DNA of 33,879 nt. Origin: an uncultured Muribaculaceae bacterium (lineage in GTDB: Bacteria; Bacteroidota; Bacteroidia; Bacteroidales; Muribaculaceae). Location of the stretch: contig CAJTQU010000022.1 of NCBI GenBank assembly GCA_910578665.1, positions 1 through 33,879 of the forward strand, in the 5' to 3' direction. A program made the position numbers and the translations under genes. Under the pieces are notes generated by a model, which saw only the letters and a program-made list of their open reading frames with translations, did not search any database and was not told where the DNA came from. Positions 8,448-15,466 of the stretch are shown one piece after another. Each line of letters starts with the position of its first letter. Position 1 is the first letter of the stretch.

Positions 8448-9377
8448 ATGAATAAATTATTACCAACTCTAGCGCTGACTGCGGCCGCCATAACGTCCTG
8501 CAGCCGTGCCGGCAGCAATCCCACGACAGAGCATATGCCCATGACAGCACTACAAGATTCCCTGCAAAGCATCATAAAGGGCAAGCCCGGACAATTCGGC
8601 ATAGCCGTCATATTCGACAGCCGCGACACCCTGGTCATGAACAATACCCCTGACTACCCAATGATGAGCATGTTCAAACTACCTGAGGCACTCGCCGTGT
8701 GCCACATGCTCGACAACAACGAAACCGGTCTTGACACAGTGATCAACATAAGGCGTGGCGAACTCGACCCATCCACATGGAGCCCGATGCTCAAAGACTA
8801 TCCTGACGGAGACATACGTATAACGGCAGGCGATCTGATACGCTACATACTCATAGACAGCGACAATAATGCCAGCAACCTGCTGTTTGACAAAATCGTG
8901 TCAGTGCCCGAAACCGGGAAGTGGACATCCACGCTGGTCTCCGAACCGGAGTTTGCAATGATGTATAAGGAATCGGAAATGAAAGAGAACAACTCTCTGT
9001 GCTACAGGAACCGGTGCAGTCCGCTGGCATACACCGTACTGGTCAACAAGGTCTTCACCGACAGCATCGTCTCGTCGGGCAAACAAGAATTCATACGCCG
9101 CGCCATGACCGAATGCCAGACCGGAGAGAAACGCATCGCAGCACCGCTCGCAGGCCGGCGCGACATCAAATTCTCACACCGCACAGGCTCCGGCTATACC
9201 AACGACAAAGGCGAAATAACCGCCGTCAACGATGGTGGCTACGTGCTCATGCCGTCCGGCAAAGGCTACTCGGTGTCTGTCTTTGTAAAAGATTTCGCAG
9301 GCAGCCAGGCAGATGCCGAACAGATAATGGCCGAAATCTCAGGCGCCATTTTCAACTACGCCTCACAACGTCTATAA
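8448..9377 (+). CDS. class A beta-lactamase, lipoprotein, A2-like
   Basis: This is a serine beta-lactamase that hydrolyses beta-lactam antibiotics in the periplasm; it resembles the CfxA/CblA-type enzymes of Bacteroidales. The signal peptide ends in a lipobox (ITSC, Cys18), so the enzyme is probably membrane-anchored. The active-site SxxK motif is S74-M-F-K77 and the SDN motif is S138-D-N140. The omega-loop acid is probably Glu175 or Glu177 (KESEM), followed by SLCYRN. The usual KTG motif is R245-T-G247 within HRTGSG, an Arg-for-Lys change also known in carbenicillinases. At 309 residues it is full length. Substrate range cannot be read from sequence. It faces a convergent DNA-repair gene that it overlaps by 6 bases. 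Confidence 0.92.
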   Translation: MNKLLPTLALTAAAITSCSRAGSNPTTEHMPMTALQDSLQSIIKGKPGQFGIAVIFDSRDTLVMNNTPDYPMMSMFKLPEALAVCHMLDNNETGLDTVINIRRGELDPSTWSPMLKDYPDGDIRITAGDLIRYILIDSDNNASNLLFDKIVSVPETGKWTSTLVSEPEFAMMYKESEMKENNSLCYRNRCSPLAYTVLVNKVFTDSIVSSGKQEFIRRAMTECQTGEKRIAAPLAGRRDIKFSHRTGSGYTNDKGEITAVNDGGYVLMPSGKGYSVSVFVKDFAGSQADAEQIMAEISGAIFNYASQRL

Positions 9378-9878
9378 ACAGAAAAATCCTGGCTGCTCCA
9401 GGCGCAGCAGCCACTCCTTCATATCCAGGCCGCCGGCATAGCCGGTGAGCCTGCCACCGACACCCAGCACCCTGTGGCAGGGCACGATAACAGCCAGCGG
9501 ATTGGCATTGCACACACCGGCCACGGCCCTGACCGACCCAGGCCTCCCCACACGGCGCGCCAGCAGCCCGTAAGTCACGGTCGCGCCATAAGGTATGCGC
9601 AACAGCTCCCTCCATACTTCCTGCTGGAAAGCCGTGCCGCCCGGACATAGAGGCAGGTCGAACCCACGCCTCGTTCCGGCAAAATACTCATCCAGCTGCC
9701 GTGCCGCCTCCATCAAAACAGCCTGTCCTCCACATCCCCCAGAGACGCCTGCGCCGTCATACCTGCGACACACGCACAACATGCCTCCGCACGCCTCGAG
9801 CCTTAATATCCCGAAAGGAGATTTATGCAGCAACACCGCACGGTCTTCTTCTAAGCCTGGATTAAAACAATATCCCAT
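9372..9878 (-). CDS. ogt: methylated-DNA--[protein]-cysteine S-methyltransferase
   Basis: This suicide repair protein moves the alkyl group of O6-alkylguanine to its own cysteine. The 168 residues have the standard MGMT layout. A variable N-terminal domain is followed by the DNA-binding domain (FQQEVWRELLRIPYGATVTY), the Arg-finger region (NANPLAVIVPCHRV) and the acceptor Cys134 in PCHR. The tail GGRLTGYAGGLDMKEWLL is typical. It is convergent with the beta-lactamase gene and its stop lies inside that gene's end. The ATG at 9878 is only a few bases below a good promoter box, suggesting little or no leader. The ogt/ada distinction is by length; no Ada N-domain is present. Confidence 0.93.
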   Translation of the reverse strand: MGYCFNPGLEEDRAVLLHKSPFGILRLEACGGMLCVCRRYDGAGVSGGCGGQAVLMEAARQLDEYFAGTRRGFDLPLCPGGTAFQQEVWRELLRIPYGATVTYGLLARRVGRPGSVRAVAGVCNANPLAVIVPCHRVLGVGGRLTGYAGGLDMKEWLLRLEQPGFFCL

Positions 9879-9882
9879 TTTA

Positions 9883-9914
9883 CAAAATTAACTTTTTTAT
9901 ACCAGTCCTGCAAT
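9883..9914 (-). promoter_or_regulatory. promoter of the methyltransferase gene
   Basis: On the - strand ATTG (9914-9911) is followed after 20 bases by TAATTTTG (9890-9883), close to the TTTG-N20-TAnnTTTG consensus. The box ends 4 bases before the ATG at 9878, so the transcript would start at or very near the start codon. Confidence 0.6.
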
Positions 9915-10041
9915 ACCGTATTCGCCAAAACGTTTTAATATACATAAACAGATTCACACAACTCTCAGATATAATGCATACGTAGCCAACAACACTCTAT
10001 AACTTAGTATTTTACGTTTCATTAATATAATTTAACGCTTC

Positions 10042-10049
10042 GGGGGGGG
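10042..10049. repeat. G8 homopolymer tract upstream of the pilus operon
   Basis: Eight consecutive G residues sit in otherwise AT-rich DNA, 21 bases upstream of the TAATTTTG box at 10071. The tract therefore abuts the place where the -33 element should be. Tracts of this kind can slip during replication. The region 9915-10266 has no gene other than the weak small ORF listed separately. Confidence 0.6.
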
Positions 10050-10070
10050 TAAAATTTGATATTAATTTTA

Positions 10071-10078
10071 TAATTTTG
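10071..10078 (+). promoter_or_regulatory. -7 promoter box of the pilus operon
   Basis: TAATTTTG matches the Bacteroidetes -7 consensus. The best-placed -33 sequence (10047-10051) is GGGTA, not TTTG, so the promoter is incomplete or needs an activator. A leader of about 180 bases follows before the first pilus gene. It includes an 8-base inverted repeat (GAAGACAG 10086-10093, CTGTCTTC 10184-10191). Confidence 0.5.
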
Positions 10079-10134
10079 CAAGACAGAAGACAGTCTCCTC
10101 CATTATCCCTTTATTGAGAAACACAATTGGAATA

Positions 10135-10251
10135 ATGAAGAACACCGCTCTATCAATTTTCTACATGCTTGGTACACAGCCAGCTGTCTTCCAAACATCA
10201 ATGCCAATACAACCAATAATCTGGCAATATCAGCATTTCTTCGAACCATAA
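10135..10251 (+). CDS. possible 38-residue leader peptide before the pilus operon
   Basis: An ATG at 10135 opens a 38-codon frame (begins MKNTALSIFYMLGTQPAVFQ) ending at TAA 10249-10251, 15 bases before the DUF3575 start. It fills most of the long 5' leader. No family is recognised and there is no convincing hydrophobic core for a signal peptide. An open frame of this size occurs by chance fairly often, so it is listed only as a candidate upstream ORF. Confidence 0.2.
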   Translation: MKNTALSIFYMLGTQPAVFQTSMPIQPIIWQYQHFFEP

Positions 10252-10266
10252 TTATTACTACGACTA

Positions 10267-10872
10267 ATGAACTTATTAAAGACAGTTCTTACAACCGCAG
10301 CACTTGCCATGGCTACATCCGGCGCATACAGCCAGATAGCTGTCAAGACCAACCTGCTCTATGACGCCACCACGACACCTAACCTAGGCGTCGAAGCCGC
10401 AGTAAGCCCTAAATCCACGCTCAACCTCGTCTACGGTCTGAATCCCTGGAAATTCAACTCTGACACCCACGGCGAGCGCAAGGTAAAACACTGGGTGCTG
10501 ATGCCCGAATACCGCTGGTGGACATGTTCGGCTTTCAACGGCCACTTTCTAGGCGTGCACGCGTTCGGAGGGCAATACAACGCAGCCAACGTCGACCTAC
10601 CGCTGCCAGGCGGATTCTTCAGCGGCGAAAATCTGCGTTCAGGCGTGCGCGACCACCGCTACCAGGGAGAATTTGCCGGCATAGGCCTCACATACGGATA
10701 CCAATGGATCATAAGCCGCCACTTTAATATCGAGGCGGAAATCGGAGTAGGCTACGGCCATGTCTGGTATGACAAATTCTCATGCGAAGAATGTGTGGGC
10801 AAGGTCGGTTCCGGCACCACTAACTATGCCGGCCTCACAAAACTCGGACTGTCTTTAATGTACATCTTCTGA
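10267..10872 (+). CDS. DUF3575-family outer-membrane/periplasmic protein of the pilus locus
   Basis: This 201-residue protein has a Sec signal peptide (MNLLKTVLTTAALAMATSGAYSQ, likely cut after about residue 22). The mature part begins IAVKTNLLYDATTTPNLGVE, the characteristic DUF3575 opening, followed by NPWKFN and PEYRWW. Alternating aromatic and small residues and the final LGLSLMYIF suggest a small outer-membrane beta structure. DUF3575 proteins are regularly found beside DUF3868/OmpA-like proteins at the head of Bacteroidales pilus loci, as here. The role is probably in pilus export or anchoring at the outer membrane; this is inferred from context. It is the first gene after the promoter box at 10071. 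Confidence 0.8.
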   Translation: MNLLKTVLTTAALAMATSGAYSQIAVKTNLLYDATTTPNLGVEAAVSPKSTLNLVYGLNPWKFNSDTHGERKVKHWVLMPEYRWWTCSAFNGHFLGVHAFGGQYNAANVDLPLPGGFFSGENLRSGVRDHRYQGEFAGIGLTYGYQWIISRHFNIEAEIGVGYGHVWYDKFSCEECVGKVGSGTTNYAGLTKLGLSLMYIF

Positions 10873-10945
10873 TCCGAAAAACGGACCTTTCTCCCACAAT
10901 GCTGACACAAAATACCGCGCAACGCACAAAACATATTCCGACAAC

Positions 10946-12418
10946 ATGAAACACATATACAAACTATTAATAATCACTGTCCTGCTGCCGCTGGCGGCAC
11001 TGGCGGCCAAAGAGACAGGAAGCCTTAAGACATCCAACATAAAATTCAACCGCATTGGCAGCAACGTACAACTGTCGGCCGACCTCGTGCTCGACTCGTT
11101 GCGGCTCGGCGGCAACCGGCAGATCTACGTCACGCCCGTAGTGGAAGGCCCCGGCGGAGAAAACGTGGCACTCCCCTCGGTGCTCGTCAACGGTCGCAAC
11201 ATGCACTACGCCTACCTGCGCGGCAACATGCCCAAAGAAAAACACTCCGGCTACGACATCGCATACGAGGTGCGCCGCCACAACGGCAGGCAGCAGAGCC
11301 TGCACTACACGGCCCTCACACCCATGGAAGCGTGGATGCTCGACCCCTCGGCAGCCGTGCGCATGGTGCTCGACACATGCGGCTGCGGCCGCGCCGCAGG
11401 ATCGTCCGTGGGCACCCCCACACCGCTTAACCTCAACCCGGCACCGCGCATGCGCCTCGTATATCGCACACCTGAGGTCACTGAACAGCCTGTATCTGTA
11501 CACGAAGGACGTGCGAGGGTACAGTTCGAGGTAGACCGCACCGAACTCCACGACATCCCCTACACATGCCGCAACGGACAGCGCATCGACAACCGCGCGC
11601 AGTTAAAAATCATTGAAGACAGCGTGCGTTATGCACTGAGCGACCCCAACGTGGAGATAGCCTCGATCGACATATGCGGCTATGCTTCGCCCGAATCGCC
11701 ATACCTGCATAACGAATATCTGGCCACAAACCGTTCGCGAGCATTATCGGAATACATAGGCCGCCGCTTCAACCTGCCGACCGATAAATGCACCTACAGT
11801 TCCGTACCTGAAAACTGGGGCGAGTTTCGCGAAATGGTTGAAAACGCCTCCGACATAACACCCGTACAGCGCCGGGAACTGCTAGCCCTTATCGACCGCC
11901 CGGCCTACGGTCCCTCCGATTATGACGCAAAGGAAAAGGAGCTTAAGACCGACCCACGGTTCGCCCAGCTATACCGCGGCAAGATCCTGCCACAGTGGTT
12001 TCCCCAGTTGCGATGCACCAAATTTGCAATCAATACCCGTCTGAAACCTCTTGACGACAAAAAGCTGGACGAAGTGATACGGAAGACACCCGAACTCATG
12101 TCACTCAACCAGATGTTCCGCGTGGCCCGTCTGTACCCTGAGGGTTCCGACCAGTTTAATGAAGTTATCGGCATAGCGCGCCAGTACTATCCTGAAGACC
12201 CCGTGGCCAATATTAACGCCGCCGTGGCCGCAATGCACAAAGGAGACTTTGACGCGGCAGCCTCCATGCTCGGCAAAGCCGGCAACTCTCCCGAAGCGGA
12301 AAACGCCCGCGGCGTGCTTGCCGCCCGTAAAGGTGATTTTGAAACCGCGCTCAGGCACTTCGAAGCCGCAGGCAACCTGCCAGAGGCCCTCAAGAACAAA
12401 GCCTTGCTAATCGAATAA
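10946..12418 (+). CDS. DUF3868 protein with OmpA-like domain
   Basis: This 490-residue exported protein has a signal peptide ending near LAALAAK. Residues 25-150 match the DUF3868 N-terminal domain (VYVTPV-like strands, MPKEKHSGYDIAYEVRRHNG). An OmpA_C-like peptidoglycan-binding fold follows at about 190-300, with ASIDICGYASPESPY and the YLATNRSRALSEYI helix. The last 100 residues are alanine-rich helical repeats resembling TPRs (NINAAVAAMHKGDFDAAASM and a second similar unit). With the preceding DUF3575 gene it probably forms the envelope platform of the pilus. The gap is 73 bases upstream and 35 downstream to the pilin, consistent with one operon. Confidence 0.8.
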   Translation: MKHIYKLLIITVLLPLAALAAKETGSLKTSNIKFNRIGSNVQLSADLVLDSLRLGGNRQIYVTPVVEGPGGENVALPSVLVNGRNMHYAYLRGNMPKEKHSGYDIAYEVRRHNGRQQSLHYTALTPMEAWMLDPSAAVRMVLDTCGCGRAAGSSVGTPTPLNLNPAPRMRLVYRTPEVTEQPVSVHEGRARVQFEVDRTELHDIPYTCRNGQRIDNRAQLKIIEDSVRYALSDPNVEIASIDICGYASPESPYLHNEYLATNRSRALSEYIGRRFNLPTDKCTYSSVPENWGEFREMVENASDITPVQRRELLALIDRPAYGPSDYDAKEKELKTDPRFAQLYRGKILPQWFPQLRCTKFAINTRLKPLDDKKLDEVIRKTPELMSLNQMFRVARLYPEGSDQFNEVIGIARQYYPEDPVANINAAVAAMHKGDFDAAASMLGKAGNSPEAENARGVLAARKGDFETALRHFEAAGNLPEALKNKALLIE

Positions 12419-12453
12419 CAAATAATAATACACAACAAAACTTTAATTAACGC

Positions 12454-14172
12454 ATGAATTTCAAAAAATTTCTGATCGGAGCAGCTCCTGCATTATTGCT
12501 GGCCTCCTGCGCTTCAGAGGACATGCCCGACAATCCCGACAACGGTAAAACAGGCAACCTCTACACCACGGTAAAGCTCCACATGGCCACCTCGAACCGT
12601 AGCACAACCGGCGACTACGACGGCAACACAAACTCTTCTGACGGTTTCGAAATCGGCAAGGACCGCGAGAACACTATCAGCAACATGACTGTAGTCCTCG
12701 CAACCAAGGATGCTGACGGCATCGGCTACACTCCCCTGGCATCCAGCACTAAATATGTGGCAACTATGCCTGATCCCGTCAACGGTAACTACACCATCCT
12801 GTTCGAAGACCAGGAGATCATCGCGGCTGCCGAAAAAGATGTTTATGTGTTCGCATTCTGTAACACCACAGTAGATTTAGACAACGCCCTGGACGTAGTG
12901 ACCAACGGCATTGCCTCAATCAGCAGTGACAACGCTCCCATCTGGCAGGATGACAACTTCATGATGCTCAACGCTCCCAACACCACTCTCACAGCGGTCA
13001 AAATGCCTACTGAGAAAGAGCTCCTGAACAACTATAACAGTGCGGAGAAAGCTTTTAACCTCGGCACAGTTGACGTTGCCCGTGTTGCTGCCCGTCTGGA
13101 CTTCAAAAACAACAACACCCCCAATAACACCTATGACATCAAAGATGTAAACGATGATAATGCCACAGTGGCACAAGTCCAGTTTGTCGGCATGGCTCCC
13201 ATCAACATCGCCAAAGACTTTTATTATCTTCCCCGTGTGTCTGCCGACGGCACCAGCCATAACTGGAACATCTGCGGCACCGAGACTAACAACAACTATG
13301 TTGTCAGCCCCAACTTCGACCTCAAAGCCAGCAGTCCTCTGGGCAATGAAATCCTCGGCAAATATCTGCACCAGCTGAACTCAGGAAACCTGTCTGCACT
13401 CAACTACACATCTCTGGCAACATTTGACGGCGAAGATGATAATGATGACAACTGGGGTAACGGCCAGAGCGCAGGTTTTAACAAAGAAGGCTACAAGATC
13501 TGGCGCTATGTCACCGAAAACACTATCCCTGGCAAAGACAACCAAAAACGAGGCATTACCACAGGCGTTGTATTCAAGGCCGAAATCATCAATCCCCAGC
13601 TTGACGTCTTGAAGAAGACTATGGAAGAGGGCAGAGCTATCTACCAGTATAACGGCGTATTCTACGGTGATGTGAACTCACTGCGTCTCATGGCCGCAAA
13701 ACAATCAACCGGTTCCAAATTCTACCAGGACTTCGTAGCCGTATTCGGAGAAGCAGCTATGAAACATGAAGTAAAAGATTCGGAAAACGGCAAAATATAC
13801 AAATTTGAAATTGAAACACTGCCTGAGGACTACCAGTCAAACAATACAGTTAACGGGAAGAATGTCTACAAAATCTACCGTCCCACTGTAGAAGGCGGCG
13901 CAAACCACTACTACGTTTATTACACCTACTACAACCGCCACAACGACAATGGCAATAACAACGAAATGGGTACAATGGAGTTCGGCACCGTCCGCAACAA
14001 CATCTACAAGCTCGCCATCAATTCTGTAAGCCGCTTCGGCCATACCGACAATCCCGATGACGACGATGATCCCGACACTCCCGACACTCCCGACGAGGAT
14101 CCCAAGACATACTTCAAGGTATCCTGCCGTGTCCTCCCCTGGATGGTACGTATAAACAACATTGACTTCTAA
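12454..14172 (+). CDS. Mfa1-family major pilin (type V pilus shaft subunit)
   Basis: This is the probable shaft subunit of a Mfa1/FimA-type pilus. It is made as a lipoprotein (lipobox LLASC, Cys19), exported, cleaved and polymerised by donor-strand exchange. Arg49 in ATSNRST lies where P. gingivalis Mfa1 is cut by arginine proteases, and the sequence before it (NLYTTVKLHM) would be the displaced strand. The two-domain pilin body spans about 50-530. An Asp/Thr/Pro-rich linker (about 534-550) precedes the final strand, which ends LPWMVRINNIDF. The length (572) is typical. Codon use is more AT-rich and Asn-rich than in flanking genes, as expected for a highly expressed pilin. Two strong hairpins follow the stop. 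Confidence 0.87.
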   Translation: MNFKKFLIGAAPALLLASCASEDMPDNPDNGKTGNLYTTVKLHMATSNRSTTGDYDGNTNSSDGFEIGKDRENTISNMTVVLATKDADGIGYTPLASSTKYVATMPDPVNGNYTILFEDQEIIAAAEKDVYVFAFCNTTVDLDNALDVVTNGIASISSDNAPIWQDDNFMMLNAPNTTLTAVKMPTEKELLNNYNSAEKAFNLGTVDVARVAARLDFKNNNTPNNTYDIKDVNDDNATVAQVQFVGMAPINIAKDFYYLPRVSADGTSHNWNICGTETNNNYVVSPNFDLKASSPLGNEILGKYLHQLNSGNLSALNYTSLATFDGEDDNDDNWGNGQSAGFNKEGYKIWRYVTENTIPGKDNQKRGITTGVVFKAEIINPQLDVLKKTMEEGRAIYQYNGVFYGDVNSLRLMAAKQSTGSKFYQDFVAVFGEAAMKHEVKDSENGKIYKFEIETLPEDYQSNNTVNGKNVYKIYRPTVEGGANHYYVYYTYYNRHNDNGNNNEMGTMEFGTVRNNIYKLAINSVSRFGHTDNPDDDDDPDTPDTPDEDPKTYFKVSCRVLPWMVRINNIDF

Positions 14173-14199
14173 TCTTAAGATTATCTAACTTTCAACCAC

Positions 14200-14285
14200 C
14201 TGCCTGGCCGGAATCAGTCCGGCCAGGCAGACATAACAAGCAGAGGGGCTGCCGCAAGGCGCACTGCTTGTGCGACAGCCCCTCT
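14200..14285 (+). terminator. tandem hairpins after the major pilin gene (partial terminator)
   Basis: Hairpin 1 is a perfect 12-base stem (CTGCCTGGCCGG at 14200-14211 with 14219-14230). Hairpin 2 runs 14242-14285 with a stem of about 14 bases (AGAGGGGCTG with CAGCCCCTCT) followed by TTAATTTAT. Downstream pilus genes have no obvious promoter of their own, so these probably attenuate transcription or stabilise the pilin mRNA end. Confidence 0.75.
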
Positions 14286-14342
14286 TAATTTATAACAACT
14301 CCTAATTTCATCCTAAAAACCATCTCCACTCCCGGAGAAACC

Positions 14343-15422
14343 ATGAATTTTAAACATCTGCTTTCGATGAAAAAAGACTTTTTGAAACGGATTGCACGAG
14401 CCTTTATGGTTATCTTTCCCACACTCATGGCCTTTCTGGCGCTGACAGGCTGCAACGCTATACTCGACGATGAGCCGGAACCATGCCCTGTAGGACTGGA
14501 GATTCGTTTTGTATACGATTACAACCTCGAACGCGCCAACGCGTTCCCGGCACAAGTAGACTGCCTCACCCTCCACATCTACGACGCCGAGGGCAAATAT
14601 GTGACGACACGCACCGAGACATCCTCGGTCCTGTCCGATGAAAACTACCGCATGGCCATCGACCTGCCCGAAGGCGAATACCGCCTCGTTGCATACGGCG
14701 GTGCCGAATGCGGAAAAGCTTCGTTCAGCCACACGGCCATACCGGCCTCCGGCTCCAAAGACACTGAGCTGGGCATGAAGCTCAACCCCGAGTGTCTCGA
14801 ACCCGGCAATCCTGCCGGACACCTGCACGACCACTTCTACGGCTCGCTGAAAGTAAGCGTGAAACGTGCTCCGCAGCTCACCCCGGTCACTGTGAAAATG
14901 ATGAAGAATACCAACCATTTCCGCCTCATACTCCAGCACATGACCTACGAACCGCTTGACGGACATGACTACGAATTTAAAATAGTAGACGACAATACTC
15001 TTTTCGACCATAACAACCTCCTTGTGGACAACGGTATGGTGACATACACGCCGTGGGACTGCGGCAGTATCAGCACCGGCACCGGCGAGATACCCGGCGA
15101 CAACGCTTCCGGCAATTCTTCCACTATCACAGAAGTACAGATAGCATATGCCGACCTGAGCACGTCCAGACTCATGACTATGCGCTCGCCTAAACTCATC
15201 GTCACTCACAAGGAGTCTGGCTCGGAACTAATCAACATACCGCTGAACAACTACCTGCTGGCCCTGCGCAGCAACCATTTCGACTGGTGCGGCGAACAGG
15301 AATTCCTCGACCGCAAGAGCGACTGGCAACTGTTCTTCTTCCTTGACGATCCGAGACACTGGAACAGCGCTTTTATCCGTGTGGACGACTGGATAGTGCG
15401 CATCAACGACATAGACCAATAA
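14343..15422 (+). CDS. FimB/Mfa2-family pilus anchor lipoprotein
   Basis: Mfa2-type proteins cap and anchor the base of type V pili in the outer membrane. This 359-residue protein has a signal peptide with lipobox ALTGC (Cys37 from this start). It is followed by the family's opening CPVGLEIRFVYDYNLERANA and by LTLHIYDAEGKYV and LPEGEYRLVAYGG. An alternative start at 14367 (MKKDFLKRI) would give a more usual signal peptide. The present ATG follows GGAGAAACC and cannot be excluded. The C-terminus WIVRINDIDQ nearly repeats the pilin C-terminus. It sits directly after the pilin and its hairpins, as in mfa1-mfa2 loci. Confidence 0.85.
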   Translation: MNFKHLLSMKKDFLKRIARAFMVIFPTLMAFLALTGCNAILDDEPEPCPVGLEIRFVYDYNLERANAFPAQVDCLTLHIYDAEGKYVTTRTETSSVLSDENYRMAIDLPEGEYRLVAYGGAECGKASFSHTAIPASGSKDTELGMKLNPECLEPGNPAGHLHDHFYGSLKVSVKRAPQLTPVTVKMMKNTNHFRLILQHMTYEPLDGHDYEFKIVDDNTLFDHNNLLVDNGMVTYTPWDCGSISTGTGEIPGDNASGNSSTITEVQIAYADLSTSRLMTMRSPKLIVTHKESGSELINIPLNNYLLALRSNHFDWCGEQEFLDRKSDWQLFFFLDDPRHWNSAFIRVDDWIVRINDIDQ

Positions 15423-15430
15423 GATATTCC

Positions 15431-15446
15431 GTGCCAGACACGGCAC
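15431..15446 (+). repeat. small intergenic inverted repeat
   Basis: GTGCC at 15431-15435 pairs with GGCAC at 15442-15446, in the 44-base gap between the anchor gene and the next pilus gene. It is weak compared with the other hairpins of this operon, and no T run follows. Confidence 0.4.
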
Positions 15447-15466
15447 AAACTAAGCGATAACTCTAA

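Noticed and set aside
14053..14103. Short tandem repeats considered as a CRISPR-like array
   Set aside because: The units are about 9 bases, lie in frame in the pilin gene and have no spacers; no CRISPR array or cas gene was seen anywhere.
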